Shown: positions 11,636-58,619 of the stretch, in pieces
Position numbering within the stretch: the first letter of the stretch is position 1
How the letters are laid out: every line of letters starts with the position of its first letter
Assembly: GCA_017654935.2 (NCBI GenBank)
Contig: CM065698.1
Span: forward strand, 39,963,938-40,027,937
DNA: 64,000 nt
Source: Phymorhynchus buccinoides
Lineage: Eukaryota > Mollusca > Gastropoda > Neogastropoda > Raphitomidae
Reading direction: 5' to 3'
Notes under the pieces: generated by a model
Seen by the model: only the letters and a program-made list of their open reading frames with translations
What the model was told of the DNA's origin: nothing
Databases searched by the model: none
Position numbers and translations under genes: made by a program

Positions 11636-11890
11636 GGTTAGGTTAGGTTAGGTTAGGTACATTATAGTCACAGAGGCGTCTCTGAAAAATTCGGGTTGCT
11701 CCCACCTGGAGAGCGCGTTGCAGCCAGAGGCGCGCCACCCAATTTCTGTGTGACTGATGAGGAAGGAAGGGAGGGGGGTAAATATTAACCAAATGACAAC
11801 TTTTTCGTTGCCACTGGGTTTAACGTGTGCTAAGTGCATGAGCACACGGGACCTCGGTTTATCATCCGAAACACTCATCCGAGAGGTGTA
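11636..11890 (+). mobile_element. SINE-like element with conserved core (family C)
   Basis: It starts with TTAGG units. The core TGGAGAGCGCGTTGC...GGCGCGCCACC follows, then AACCAAATGACAACTT, GTTTAACGTGTGCTAAGTGC and CACGGGACCTCGGTTTATC. A second copy on the other strand lies at 39003-39280. The core also appears inside the element at 15545-16045, which suggests a shared SINE domain of the kind known in molluscs. That assignment comes from memory of such repeats. Confidence 0.7.
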
Positions 11891-12900
11891 GTAACTAAAC
11901 ACTAAATGGTGGACCTACCATTTATCACTAGAGGTAAAGATCAAACACTCATATTCATGTTGAAGTCAAAGGTATACAAGTTAATCGTCTATGAACATCA
12001 ACCGTCAACTCCTGTTCAACTGTACTGCCCAAATAGATTATATCACTCGTAAATCTAGGGATAAATTACAGACTGGGTGTTGATCTCACAACCTTCAATG
12101 TCGACAATGACAGATTTTCTGGACAATAACAAACGTTTGAACCATATCAAAGAACAATAGTCATGGCAACAGAGGACAGAAAACCTCACAACCACCTTTT
12201 CAACCACCTTTTCACCTAGCACATGTCACAAGTTTTGTTCAGCGTGGAAGGGGGATAATCTATTCCGAAAATTTGGTCGGCACAAATATCCTTCCACCCA
12301 CATTTTCAGCTAACATCGCTACTTTTGTTGAGCGGGAGCTACTCATTTCACCTTGAAAATGAAGCGAGCGAGCTAAAGCGACTTCCAGTTAACCAGTTTG
12401 AGAATCGCCAAATAGAGACTTGTAGATATAAGAATACGGCAAGATCGGTCCTTTACGCGGGAAATTTTTTTCCCCGCGGATTTTCCGCGAAACGCGGAAT
12501 TCTTTCATGCCTGCCCCTTTCCCTCCTTTACTACCCCACCACAATTAACTACTGACAAAAGCATTATCTGTTCCTTCAGAAAAACAAACAAACAAAACAC
12601 ACTGGATTGTAGAAGAAGGTATGTGTCCTCATTTGGGTTTCAAAGTTAGAGCCGAAGTTTGAAGCCAAACACTAACACCAGCACAACGAGAATGTTGTAA
12701 CAAGAAAATGGTCTCATCCACACCAGGCTTCGCATATCTTTGGAGAACAAAAAGATGTGCACACAACCATCACTGATGGAATTGCTGTGTATTATAAGTC
12801 CTCTTCATTGTACCACACACGTAGGATTACACTTCATCAATGCACTCCTAGATCCCAACTTCTGCCTGAAGAATAAATACAAGGCTTAAATGCTCTCTGC
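11891..12900. other. No gene seen
   Basis: No recognisable coding, RNA or repeat content in about 1 kb. Confidence 0.4.
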
Positions 12901-12904
12901 ATAC

Positions 12905-13165
12905 CCCTCCCACAGCATTGTTCAAAGCATGATTGTATGTCGTAACACGTTTTTCTTCAGGAAGACCATTCTGTGTGAAGAAATAACACATGACACAGCT
13001 TTAGCGCTCGCTGAATGCATCTCCCACACCTTGTTCAAAGCATGATTGTATGTCATAACACGTTTTTCTTCATGCGGACAATTCTGTGTGAAGAAACAAC
13101 ACACAGCTTTAGCGCTCGCTGAATGCATCTCCCACACCTTGTTCAAAACATGATTGTACAAATAC
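12905..13165. repeat. Tandem repeat, period about 110 bp, three imperfect units
   Basis: GTTCAAAGCATGATTGTATG, AACACGTTTTTCTTCA, TTCTGTGTGAAGAA and GCTTTAGCGCTCGCTGAATG recur three times. It may lie in the 3' flank or 3' UTR of the minus-strand gene. It does not code. Confidence 0.8.
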
Positions 13166-13961
13166 GGCAAGGCGTTTCTCTTCGGGCAGGTCTCCACGGT
13201 TTAAATCCACAACTGACTGCCCATATTCAGGCTCCAGGCACCAGGAAAAGCCTGCGGAATGTGTCCATACAACAGTCTTGTAGTCCCAGGCGCGAGAAGC
13301 GTTTTTATAGAGGGATGTGCGTATCATTGGGCCCTCTCTTCACTGTACTGTAGATGCAGGCTAGGGTAAAAATCCTCTGTCTGCCTTCCAGTGTCCCTCT
13401 CTCCTTGTCCTTTTCGCAGTCGCCTCTTCTGCAATCAGGAGTTCACAAAGCATTACACTTCACCATGGTTTTAGTGGGGTTTTGTTGCTGTTGTCTTCTA
13501 ATAACAAAAAGTGTGAACATTGATACTTGCAGTTTCATCTTTTCCTTGTTCCTCACCAAAACATGTGGACAACAACATTTATTTTATAGAAAATCATGGA
13601 TGCACAAACACAGATGAACAAGCACACAAGAAATTAAATCAGAGTTGAAAGTGAAAGCCAAAAGAAAAGGCTTAATAACAACAAACACGGAACAAAGCAA
13701 ATCACGTTTCCGGTTCAACACGTTGTCCAGTGCTAAAAATAGATATGACACAGTAACATACATGACGGAAAGACTTAAACAACTTGTGATGCAATGATAA
13801 AATTGACGATGGACAGTGACATCACTTAAGTAAAAATGATGACAAATAAACTAACTACGATTAACCATCAATCTTTACACATGAAGAAAATCTTTCAAAG
13901 ACTCTCCATGGGATGTATTTGAGATATGGAAAACTTAAGTGAATGTTCGAATCAACTCACA
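13166..13961 (-). other. 3' flank / probable 3' UTR of the coiled-coil gene
   Basis: This follows the stop codon at 13964-13962. A minus-strand AATAAA at 13583-13578 could be the polyadenylation signal, about 380 bases after the stop. This is a guess from one hexamer and transcript evidence is absent. Confidence 0.35.
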
Positions 13962-47904
<33,943 letters not shown>

Positions 47905-48404
47905 NNNNNNNNNNNNNNNNNNNNNNNNNNNNNNNNNNNNNNNNNNNNNNNNNNNNNNNNNNNNNNNNNNNNNNNNNNNNNNNNNNNNNNNNNNNNNNNN
48001 NNNNNNNNNNNNNNNNNNNNNNNNNNNNNNNNNNNNNNNNNNNNNNNNNNNNNNNNNNNNNNNNNNNNNNNNNNNNNNNNNNNNNNNNNNNNNNNNNNNN
48101 NNNNNNNNNNNNNNNNNNNNNNNNNNNNNNNNNNNNNNNNNNNNNNNNNNNNNNNNNNNNNNNNNNNNNNNNNNNNNNNNNNNNNNNNNNNNNNNNNNNN
48201 NNNNNNNNNNNNNNNNNNNNNNNNNNNNNNNNNNNNNNNNNNNNNNNNNNNNNNNNNNNNNNNNNNNNNNNNNNNNNNNNNNNNNNNNNNNNNNNNNNNN
48301 NNNNNNNNNNNNNNNNNNNNNNNNNNNNNNNNNNNNNNNNNNNNNNNNNNNNNNNNNNNNNNNNNNNNNNNNNNNNNNNNNNNNNNNNNNNNNNNNNNNN
48401 NNNN
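47905..48404. other. Assembly gap, exactly 500 N
   Basis: The round length indicates a scaffolder placeholder of unknown true size. The left flank is inside a coding exon; the right flank starts the inverted arm. Confidence 1.
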
Positions 48405-48419
48405 ATTTTTTACTCATGA

Positions 48420-48892
48420 TTAACTCACTCGGGACGAATGCTCCGGCTCATGGCTCGCACAACCGTTTAGGACGAATGGCCCGGCTCCGGCTCATAAGAG
48501 TTTTCAAGAGGTTTTGATTTCTGGCGTGTAACCAGCTTTCCGGTGTGAAGTCATAACCTATTTTCAGTTTGCTTTGACCTTGCCTCTCTTGAAATCAACC
48601 AATCATTGCATAGTTTACATTCAGCTTTGGTTGTAGAGGAGGGTCAAAGATCGGAATGTGAAATTTTCCTTCTTTCTATGTGTTAGCTGTTTTCGTCAAT
48701 AGGAGACAAACGACGAAGGTAAGGAATCTGATATTTTACGATCGTTTAGTGCATGGTGTTGCTAATCTTTTCTGAAAATATTGATGCCTAACTCTTCATA
48801 ACTTGGTTTTGGTGATTATTTTACGAACCTAGTCAAATGCCCAGTCCCCTCGGAACAAAGGGAAATAATTCGGGCAGTCCCGAGTGAGTTAA
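48420..48892. mobile_element. piggyBac-like MITE (mirror of 39981-40453)
   Basis: TTAACTCACTCGGGACGAAT at the left and CAGTCCCGAGTGAGTTAA at the right. Confidence 0.75.
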
Positions 48893-48916
48893 TAGTTTTT
48901 AGGTTGAAAGGGAAAG

Positions 48917-49509
48917 TACCGTATTTTACGGACCACAAGGTGATGCTTTTTTCCTCAACTGAGACTCCTGCGCCAATGCGTTGCGCCTAGTGTATGACTG
49001 AAATCTGATCAAACAAAGCTGTGAATTCCATTCATACCATACGTATTGAGATCGACTATCAGGCCGAAAATCGTGAATGAAGCCACCAAAGCAGACGACA
49101 TATTGAATATTCACCCCGGGCACAGAGGGGTGGGAGGGTGAATCACAGTATGACGTTGCGAAAAACAATAACAATTATGGCGGACATAGACTATTGGAGC
49201 CGAAACTCATGATAGAAATCTACTCCGTGTTTTTCAGTTCAGACTTTTGTGGGCTCTCTGAAAAGTGCTTCATCATATGTGCATCCGGATAGCAGCATGA
49301 GTGTAATTTCTGTCATTCTGAAGATTGTTTTGACAGAACTAGGCAAAATACTGACCTCCTTTGTTTGAGTTGAGCTCCTGTTTACGATCTATTTTTTTCT
49401 TTTGTTCGATCATTTTGTGTTGTGTATGTTTAAATTAAGATTTTTGTTAAATTGAGGGGGTGCGCCTTATAAGTTGTTAGAAGTTCCTTGTGGTCCGTAA
49501 AATATGGTA
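48917..49509. mobile_element. Short-TIR element (mirror of 39359-39956)
   Basis: TACCGTATTTTACGGACCAC at the left and GTGGTCCGTAAAATATGGTA at the right. A few bases (TTAA of TTTTAAGGCGC) present in the left arm are missing here. Confidence 0.8.
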
Positions 49510-49585
49510 ATAAATGGAGGTCCGTACCTGACGATTTGTTGTGGCGAGGTGCTGGTGGTTGTACTAGTGTGCCCGACACACGTCA

Positions 49586-49872
49586 GGCTTAGGTTAGGTT
49601 AGGTTAGGTACATTATAGTCACAGAGACATCTGTGAAATTCTGGTTGCTCCCACCTGGAGAGCGCGTTGCAGCCAGAGGCGCGCCACCCCATTTATTTCT
49701 TCTTTTTTTTTTTTTATCCATGCGATTTTTGTGTGACTGATGAGGAAGGAGGGAGGGGGGGGGGGGGTAAATTTTGACCAAATGACAACTTTTGTCGTTG
49801 CTTTTTGGGTTTAACGTGTGCTAAGTGCATGGGCACACGGGACCTCGGTTTATCGTCTCATCCGAAAGGCGC
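49586..49872 (+). mobile_element. SINE-like element family C (mirror of 39003-39285)
   Basis: TTAGG units, GGAGAGCGCGTTGCAGCCAG core, GTTTAACGTGTGCTAAGTGC and GGGACCTCGGTTTATCGTCT. Confidence 0.75.
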
Positions 49873-49928
49873 AGGGCGGAATTAGTTACGGCATGACAAG
49901 TTACACTTTGTGGTGCGCCCTGCTTCAG

Positions 49929-50112
49929 AGACGCAACCTGTCGCTGATGCAGGCGGGCGGGGCGTCGGCGGAGGAGCTCCAGCTGCAGGCGTGTACCCTG
50001 AGGGAGCAGGTGGACACCAAGGACCAGGAGCTGAGGGAGGTCCGCGCCCAGCTGGCCAAGGCCCAGGCTGACCTGTCCCGGGAACAGCACCGCTCCAACG
50101 TCGCCTACGAAG
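49929..50112 (+). CDS. Duplicate exon: coiled coil (copy of 38753-38936)
   Basis: Same 61 codons (RRNLSLMQAGG...NVAYE), acceptor GCCCTGCTTCAG, donor GTCTGT. It is the first exon in this arm; no upstream exon lies between it and the gap, so this copy of the gene is headless here. Confidence 0.9.
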
Positions 50113-50570
50113 GTCTGTGTGTGTGTGCGTGTGCGTGTGCGTGTGTGCGTGTGCGTGTGTGGGTGTGGGTGTGCATGGATGCTCCTGCTTTCAGGATGTC
50201 CTGGAATGCAGGATTTTTTTTTATTGCCTGGATTATGAGAATTTGAGAAGCATCGAATGTCTTATTTATTATCTTTTTGTTTGGTTTCTCGCATGTGTAG
50301 AATATAAAAGAAATGAATACAGATAAATGTTTACATGCCTTTACCAGGAACTTTATATTTTCAGGATTGTTTATGTCAAGTTGTTACCTGGGCGGCCCCT
50401 GGACCCCTGCCTTGCAGGATTATTCAAATTTCCCAGGAGCAACCTGTGTGCGTGTGTGTGTGTGTGTGAAGGGCGTGCTACACTACATACAATTTGCTGC
50501 CAATGCGATGAGATTGTGATGATGCCAGTCATGATTCACGTGAAATTCATGTATTAGGTCTACTTGAGTA

Positions 50571-50740
50571 CAGTTGAAATCTCAAGTCAAAATTGAAGGG
50601 ACTGAAATGTTATTTTGAGAAAGCCAATATTTTGAGCTAAAAAGACTTCAACATAGAGATTATCATACTGGGACCCAAAAATTATTTTGAGTTATCCAGT
50701 GTTTTTGAGTTATCCATTTTGACTTATCAGTTCTCCATTG
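50571..50740. mobile_element. pogo/Tigger-like MITE (mirror of 38121-38293)
   Basis: CAGTTGAAATCTCAAGTCAA at the left and GACTTATCAGTTCTCCATTG at the right. Confidence 0.7.
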
Positions 50741-50926
50741 TATATAGAGCGAAAGTAGTAGAATTATTTTTAGATGGAAGTATTTCACGTGAATCATGAC
50801 TCGCATCGTCGCAATCAAAGTACTGCGTTATAGTCCCCCAAAATGTGTGCTCGGCTGGCATTGTCAGTAGTGAAATTTCTATGTTGACTTGTGACTTGAC
50901 TGAACCTGACTTGACCTTGTGGGCAG

Positions 50927-51052
50927 ACGCCAATGCCAACGAAGTCATCGTGCAGACGTTGAAGGACGCTATGGTGGATATGGAGGAGACGATGGAGAGG
51001 CAAGACGTCCTGATAAAAAGGCACGAGGAAGAGATCAAGTCCCTCAATTCTG
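50927..51052 (+). CDS. Duplicate exon: coiled coil (copy of 37809-37934)
   Basis: Same residues (ANANEVIVQTLKDAMVDMEE, then TMERQDVLIKRHEEEIKS), acceptor GTGGGCAG, donor GTCAGT, phase 1 to 1. Confidence 0.9.
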
Positions 51053-51351
51053 GTCAGTCAGTGTGGGTGGGTGGGTGGGTGGGTGTTGTGCATGTGACCT
51101 GGGTGTGGGTGTCGTTTGTCTCCCTTCAACCCCACCCCCGTCTTTTTTGATTTTTTTTTACTGTGGCACATGCCTGCAGATCAGACTTTTCAAGAAATTG
51201 ATGAGCATTAGATTGAATTTTTTTCTTCTAAAAATTGTAATTTGTATATAATTTTGTCTTCCCATGTTATGCCTTGGCTTAGTTTGCTTCAAAGAGAACA
51301 TGTCAGATCCCTTTAAACAGGAAACCGTTGGTCATAGACCCCTAACCGCCT

Positions 51352-51663
51352 GTGGGGATACCGGGGTTGTTTTTTTTTACAAATAGTTCTCCCGCCTTCT
51401 GGAAGTTTTGTGCTTGTAACTTCCTCTAATTCTGTCATTCTCTTTGACTCTGCCTTTCCCCTTTGCTTACTGTCATCTGCTATCTTTCTATCTCACTTGT
51501 CCATTCTCCTGCTTTCTTTTCTACAAAATCTTGCAAAAAATTCTTTAGCCCATGTTGGACATGCTGAGCCTAACTATTTCTTAGTCGCATAACGGCAGCA
51601 TGACGCATCTGCACTCATAATATGACAGGAAACTGTCTGAGCGAAGGAAGAAGAAGAAGAAGA
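51352..51663 (+). mobile_element. Retroposon family A, tail type 2 (mirror of 37198-37510)
   Basis: GTGGGGATACCGGGGTTG, CGCCTTCTGGAAGTTTTGTG, GGACATGCTGAGCCTAAC and GAAGAAGAAGAAG. Confidence 0.75.
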
Positions 51664-51954
51664 CATAGACCCCTATAACCATATATATATAATATTCTTG
51701 ATCAGAATCATCATTATTATTCAGTACCTGAATTCTGAAGCTCCATTATGAACCTCCGTCAAGGAAGACTCAAACATAGACTCAACCTGCTTTCTATGCT
51801 AGTGGAAGGGAAGCAACTATCCTAAAGGTTAAAATCTGTGCATTAATCATAGTTGCTTCACTTGGAGTGAGTGTGAGAGAGAGAGAGAGCGGTGTGAAGC
51901 TGCTAGTGTTATGTAATACTGAATAGTAGTATCGTTATTATGATTATCATTTCC

Positions 51955-52321
51955 TCTGGAGTGTGGCTGCGCACGTGGCGGGGTAATCAAAAATGGCTGC
52001 ACACACGTAATGTTCTCATCCCTAGCTGGTGCATTTGTACCATAGTGTTCAAGTGCTTCGGCTGTTGGGAATCATCCCTGGAGTCTTTTAGCCAGGGTAC
52101 ACGACAACAACAACAACAGACCTGTTTACTACTTTTTGAGTAGTATTCTACTCAATTTGGATCTCTACTACTCTTCAAAATTGAAAATAATGCTAGATTC
52201 TACTCATTTTCAGTGAACAATTTTTGATGGTTTAATGAATAAAACTACACATTTTGCACCAAAACTACTCATTTCAGCTATCGAGACTACTCAAGACTTG
52301 TGTAGGGGGTAAACAGGTCTG
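51955..52321. mobile_element. Family B fragment plus MITE family 2 (mirrors of 36755-36908 and 36547-36749)
   Basis: GAGTGTGGCTGCGCACGTGG to AGTCTTTTAGCCAGGGT (51955-52100), then (AAC)n and the MITE 52118-52321 with CAGACCTGTTTACTAC and GGTAAACAGGTCTG ends. Confidence 0.75.
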
Positions 52322-52802
52322 CAACAACAACAATGATTATCTTTCAAAACCTCCCATGTTTTGAACAAACATTACGAACTATTATCTTCTAGACGTCGCT
52401 ACAAAACTTTTAAAGTCAACTCCAGGGCACAGAAATCATTCATCCCCAGATCCATCCACCTTCTAAACTCATGATCCTTTTAGGTTTAAATGTGTGTTCA
52501 TCGTGTTAAAAGAAACTTTGCATGTTTATCCTTAGACATGTATGTATTCACATATAATGTGTATTTTTAAGCTTGTATTATGTGTATTCTTTAAATATGT
52601 ACAATATGCTTACGCATGCAAAATGTCTATGTCCGTATACATTTTATGCATATTTCATTTTTATGCTCGTCTCTTTAAGTCAAAATGTGCTCCTATTCAT
52701 GCATGCTGAATGTCGATGTCTTTGTTATTCTGGCACCTGAACAAAATTTCTCCTTGGGAGATAATAAAGTGAGTTTGATTTGATTTGATTTGATTTTGAC
52801 AG

Positions 52803-52951
52803 AGGTGGAGAAGCTGACGGACCAGGCCGGCAAGCTGCGTGAGCAGGAGTGTGAGGTGAGCCGGCAGCTGTGCAGCCTGACGCGGGCCCACGTGAGGCTG
52901 GAGGAGGAGAAAAAGGTGCTGGCCAAGGAACACGCTGCGCTGGAACTGAAG
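52803..52951 (+). CDS. Duplicate exon: coiled coil (copy of 35917-36065)
   Basis: Same residues (VEKLTDQAGKLREQECEVSR to KEHAALELK), acceptor GATTTTGACAG, donor GTCAGA, phase 1 in and 0 out. Confidence 0.9.
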
Positions 52952-52982
52952 GTCAGACTCCTGCCTTTGCTCCTCTGCTTAG

Positions 52983-53248
52983 CAGGCAGCAGAATTGTCA
53001 GAGGATCTGCTAATTTCAGAAAAATTGAGAATTTCTGACAGAGGATTGGCTTCTCTTGTCAGAGGTTTTGCCTTTTTTTTTCAGTGTTATCTTTTCTGTT
53101 AAATAGCATTTTTATAGTGATTTCTCATTATATTAATCCAATTTGGTCATATTGGGAACTCATTTCGGTGTTGTCCTAGTCTAGGGCCTTGATGGCCCTT
53201 TTACCGCGGTTTTCAGAGGATTGGACTTCAGAGTATTCCGATGCCTGG
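52983..53248. mobile_element. MITE family 3 (mirror of 35621-35884)
   Basis: CAGGCAGCAGAATTGTCAGA at the left and TATTCCGATGCCTG at the right. Confidence 0.8.
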
Positions 53249-53249
53249 C

Positions 53250-54090
53250 TTAGGTGCACAACTGCCTGCCGGCACGTGAACACTTAACGCACATGTAAAC
53301 ATACTCGTGTTTGCATGTGTTCTCTTTTGACACACGCATGCATGCAGTAAGAGAGAAAGGTGCTGGCTAAAGAACATGCCATGCGCTGTAACTGAAGGTC
53401 AGACTACTGCGTTTGCTCATCTGCTTAGGTGCACAACTGGCTGCCGGCACATGATCATTTAACACACATGTAAACATACTCATGTTTGCATGACTGTGTT
53501 CTCTTTTGACACACGTATGCGTGCAGTAAGAGAGGAAGGTGCTGGCTAAAGAACATGCCATACTGGAATTGAAGGTAGGGGCTTTCTTTGTTTGCTCGCC
53601 TGCTTAGGTGCACATCTGCCTGCCAGCACAAGATCACTTAACGTACATACATACTCATGTTTGCATACTGTGTTCTCTTTTGATGCACGCATGCGTGCAG
53701 TAAGAGAGGAAGGTGCTGGCTAAAGAACATGGAATTGAAGGTAGGGGCTTTCTTTGTTTGCTCGCCTGCTTAGGTGCACATCTGCCTGCCAGCACAAGAT
53801 CACTTAACGTACATACATACTCATGTTTGCATACTGTGTTCTCTTTTGACACACGCATGCGTGCAGTAAGAGAGGAAGGTGCTGGCTAAAGAACATGGAA
53901 TTGAAGGTAGGGGCTTTCTTTGTTTGCTCGCCTGCTTAGGTGCACATCTGCCTGCCAGCATAAGATCACTTAACGTACATACATACTCATGTTTGCATGT
54001 GTTCTCTTTTGACACACGCATGCGTGCAGTAAGAGAAGAAGGTGCTGGCTAAAGAACAAGCCATGCTGGAATTGAAGGTAGGGGGCTTTC
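53250..54090 (+). repeat. Tandem exon-edge array (mirror of 34785-35610)
   Basis: Five units, each with GTGCAGTAAGAG, GGTGCTGGCTAAAGAACA and GAATTGAAGGTAGGGGC; same copy number and same lesions as the left arm. Confidence 0.85.
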
Positions 54091-54385
54091 TTTGTTTGCA
54101 TGTCTGCTTTCATGTTTTACTGTTATTCTTACATGTACGCTATGCACTAGCACATGCATGTTTACACACACATTGCACACCTACACCCACACACCCGCAC
54201 CCACACCACACTACACACACACACACCACACAACACAACACACACACACACACAGGCAATTGTTTGTTGGATTTTTTATGTTTATTTTATAAAATAAAGA
54301 CCTGTATCTTGCACATTGCGCATTGTATTCTACTGGGGGATATTTTGATTGTTGCTGTAACTGTTGGTTTTGCTACGTTGTGCAG

Positions 54386-54518
54386 CTGGCTAAAGTAGCG
54401 GAAGAGAAGAAGCAGGTGGAGGAGAAGGTGAGCAAAGCCACCCAGGAGACCACCGATCTGAGGAACACCCTGAACCAGGGGGACAAGGCCTCCCTCTCCC
54501 TCCGAGACCGGCTGGCAG
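54386..54518 (+). CDS. Duplicate exon: coiled coil (copy of 34341-34473)
   Basis: Same residues (LAKVAEEKKQVEEKVSKATQ to LSLRDRLA), acceptor TTGTGCAG, donor GTACTG, phase 0 in and 1 out. Confidence 0.9.
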
Positions 54519-54537
54519 GTACTGCGTGCACAACAGT

Positions 54538-55529
54538 CAGGCATCAGAATTGTCAGAGGATTAGAGGATATCAGAGGATTAAGAATTTCTGACAGAAGAT
54601 TGGCTTCTCTTGTCAGAGGTTTTGCCTTTTTTATTGAGTGTTATCCTTTGCGTTAAATAGCATTTTAAAGTGATTTATCACTACATTAACCCTTTCACCG
54701 CCAGCCATTTTTTGAGCCCCAAAATACCATTAAACTTAACTGGGTAGAGAAAAAAAAAAATATCTGCAATATTGGGAATTCCTCTGTGACATATATAACA
54801 TTAGGCCTATTCTTATCTCCCAAAATTAAGAAAATAGGGTCTTTGGATAACAGGTCCTGATTTGATGCCTTTTAGTGATACGGGTGCTAAACCATTGTGG
54901 TGGTAAAATGCGACATTGGCGGTGAAAGGGTTAAACCCTTTTTGGAACTCATTTCAGTGTTGTTCCTCTTCAGTCTTCAGACTATTCTGATGCCGCAACA
55001 GTGCGCTATGAGATCGTTCATGTCCGTTTCATTCTTCCCTCCTTTCTTTGTTTTGTGATCATTGGTCTTTTTGTGTGTGTTCCGTCAATTTTCTGGGATG
55101 TAAAGTGGCATTGCTCTCCACTCTCCAGGCATCAGAATAGGGCATTTGCCACATGAGGACGACCTTGAATTTCACCGAGTTGAATTAGAAAGGTCAGTGT
55201 AACTCGGGCAGAACGAGTGCGGGCAAATTAGTAGTCTAGTATAGAGAACAAACACTCGTGGCAAATGCCCTATTGTCAGAGGATCTCTGCAAATTTTAGA
55301 GGATTAAGAATATCTGACAGGATTAGCTTTTCTTATGAGGTTTTGGCTTTTTATTCAGCATTATCTGTTCTGCTACAGAGCATTTTAAGGTGATTTCTCA
55401 TGGCATTCATCCTTTTTGGTGATGAATGTTGGGAAGTCATTTGAGTGTTGTCCCTCTTCAGTCGAGGTCCTTGATGACCCCTTTACGGCGGTTTTCAGAG
55501 GATCAGACTTCAGACTGTTCTGATGCTTG
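54538..55529. mobile_element. Two MITE family 3 copies with nested elements (mirrors of 33335-34322)
   Basis: 54538-54994 carries the piggyBac-like element 54686-54934 (TTAACCCTTTCACCGCC ends). 55127-55529 carries the small TAGGGCATTTGCCAC element. Confidence 0.8.
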
Positions 55530-55927
55530 CTCTCAAACAGCTCACCGAGTCCCAACTCACAGCCACATCCCGGTTTGTCAGGTTGCAGTGGTCGTATTCT
55601 ATTTCAAGAGTGGCCCACAATCAGCAGTTTGATTACGTGGCACTAAACGGTTGGGTTGTAAAAAAATATATTGAAGTACTCGTGACTCGCGATGTTTGTT
55701 TTAGGACTAGCTTAGTGGAACCCCAAAATGATGCTGAATGAAAAGGGGGGGGTATTTAAAAAACAAATCTAGTCAGTGTCTGAACTACGCCAGAGGGACA
55801 TAATGCTAGTTTAGTTAAGACACTTTCGCACTAAAAATACTAATTTTACGGATAATTTATTTCTGAGGTGGGGAGGACCCCGGTGTTGTGGTAATGTAAT
55901 TATGATGTGCTGTTACTTAATAAAGTT

Positions 55928-56092
55928 TCCCCCGAAGGCGGAGTGTGGCTGCCCACGTGGCGGGGTAGTCAAAAACCGGTCACACACGTAATGTTCTCAT
56001 CCTAGCTGATGCACTTGTGCCACAGTGTTCAAGTGCTTCCGCTGTTGGTATGATGATCATAAGGATCCCTGGAGTCTTTTAGCCAGGGTAAG
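55928..56092 (-). mobile_element. Family B fragment (mirror of 32770-32938)
   Basis: CCCCCGAAGGCGGAGTGTGG to TGGAGTCTTTTAGCCAGGG. Confidence 0.75.
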
Positions 56093-56412
56093 CCAAAAAC
56101 AACTACTTAATAAAGTGGTGAGTTTGGATTAATTAAGTAACAGAATGATCATTGTTTGTTATTTCATCCTCATACATTCGCATTTGTTAAAGAATGTTAA
56201 AGAGAAACTTCTAGTGTTCAGGTTCCGACTTTTGAAGTACACAGAGCACCCACTTGTGAGAAGCTTCTTCATAGTGTGCTTAACCCTCTCTAGGACACAG
56301 ACGCCAAATTCGACCAAATTTTGTCAACTCATGCAGCCCGTATGCGCCGATTGCGCCCGCTGAACGCCAGGTCTAGTACGTTCACTTTCACTTTCTCCCT
56401 ACCCACAATGCA

Positions 56413-58121
56413 ATATGAGGCAGTGTTAAAAGGTGCTTTCCAAGCAAGTGAAAAATAAAATGTCATTGTCAGCCATTCTTTTGACCTTTTCTGTTTCTTT
56501 TCAACTCCAATAAAATGACTGTGTGAATTTATGGATAAATTAGCTTAGATTATGATTTATCACAATTTTAAATTGGCTTCAGGAGGCATGTTACTTGTGA
56601 CACGTGACAACATAAAGTACTATGCTGTGTGAAGAGTAAAGCAAAGATCATCTTCATAAAGCAGAAATAAATAAAGTCACATTGCTAGAATAATCTGGTA
56701 TAATTGTTTTTGACACTTTAGTAATAACACATGTGTTATGCTTAATTTTGTATCATCACCTACACATACGTCATTGCCTCACTCGCACACAATTGCCTAC
56801 CATAAAAGAAAATCTCAGAAACAGCAAACAAATGTTTATTTCTTCAAAGAAACATTCCATGTGTATATTGTAAAGTAATGATAAAAAAATTCAAGCCAAA
56901 TGAATAAGAGAGTAGAACTTTATTTATGTTACTTGCTACACAAATCCATGTGACGACAAATTGAAGTGTTGTCACAGGTAGCAAGTAACATGTGATTGAA
57001 GTCATTAAGTCTCATAAACCAACAGAAAAGAAAGTACTTTTTCAAGAAATATTGCTTCAGTATTACTGAAACAGCCAAAGTGTTGTGAAGTAAACTTGTA
57101 ATTTGCCTAATTTCAACTTAAAATCGTAACTCATGAGTTACTTGTGACATGTGACACCACAAGATCTCCCGTCACAGGGGGTCTCTTACCCTACAACATA
57201 ATTTTGGCACCCACTAGCAGAAGAGTAGATCAAAATAAAGAAGTTTTGTGTCAAGCTGTCAATATTTCCATCCAAATTATTGCTTCAATCGAATTGATAT
57301 AAAAATGAACTATGGTTTGTGTGTTAATTGCTACAAGATTATGTTACTTGTGACATAAATTCCTCCGTGACAACAAAAATTTATGAGCCTTCTCTTCGCT
57401 CTTTCGATGTTGAAAAGAGTGGAAAAGCTATTGAGCACTGCACACTGAGTCGAAAGTTTACAGAAACTGGGGGTTCCGTTCTTGTTGACTGAATGTTTTA
57501 ATTGTAATAAGCATTGAAAGCTCATAAGTGTTACTTGTGACGTCGTGACGACAATCCGTAAATGTAAATTTTGCTAACTATTACCCAAAAAAAACTATTG
57601 TACTAATAGGTGTTAAAAAGAGCAACTTCCAATGGATCTATAACCTTCGTTTTAGACTTGTTCCATATTTTTGTTAGTCAAGGTAAACAGTTATCTGCTA
57701 GCTCTCAATGTGACAACAATTGTAGCAAGTAACATACCGACTTTGAGGTCATATTACCGTAAAGATACATATGAACATTTTATTTTGAACATTATTATAG
57801 TTGCAAAGATTACAGAACATCATAATACAACTGAAAATGGGTTTGCTATTTGCATCTATTTGGAACCACAAGCCCTCCAGGTGGTGCACTGTTCACCACA
57901 GTCAAAATGCACGCCGATTTCGGCCATCTAGTGCCGGTATTTTCGCTAATAGTTTTTTAAATTTGATGTCTTCAATAGCTTTTACTGTTTAATAAACATT
58001 TTTAATGTTTCTACAACACAGACAGACTAATCACTGAGATCATAAGCATCATGAAATTAAGTTATGGACAATTTTGTGAGGTAGGGGTGAGGCATGGCAC
58101 CTTTTGACATTGCCTCATATA
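56413..58121. mobile_element. Putative element with CAAGTAAC motifs (mirror of 30744-32453)
   Basis: ATATGAGGCAGTGTTAAAAG and TTTTGACATTGCCTCATATA bound the copy. The motif cluster is retained. Confidence 0.55.
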
Positions 58122-58619
58122 CTAAGTTAGTGCTTCCTTTTCCTGACTCAGTGGTCCGTTTTTGGATCTTACAGCAAGGGAAAGCACCCACTAGTCTTTT
58201 TGAACGGATTTTTCGAAGTGACCCCAAATTTATTTCTTCTTTCCACGTCACGTGACGCAGTATTGACATGGCATCTCGGAGTGCCATTACGGATTTTTTA
58301 AATTCCAATTCATGGTTTGTTGTGTGACAGTGTGTTAGCTTTGGAATAATAATATCATCATTGCTATTCAATATGCATCTTTCAGAAATGAAATGTGAGT
58401 TAGACTTTATTCTGGGTGATTTTTTTAATGAAAAGATTTGGTGTGACGTTCAGAGTTAATTCCCATCTTTTGGGAACTGGGATCGATTCCCGGTTCGATT
58501 GGTTGGGCGTCATTGGGTTAAACAAACCAGAACTTTGTGCGTGATGGAAATGCTGTCAGAGGGCTTCTCAAAGTGGGGGTAAGCTACAGCCGGTTTGGGC
58601 CGACTTCTTCTTGTTGTTG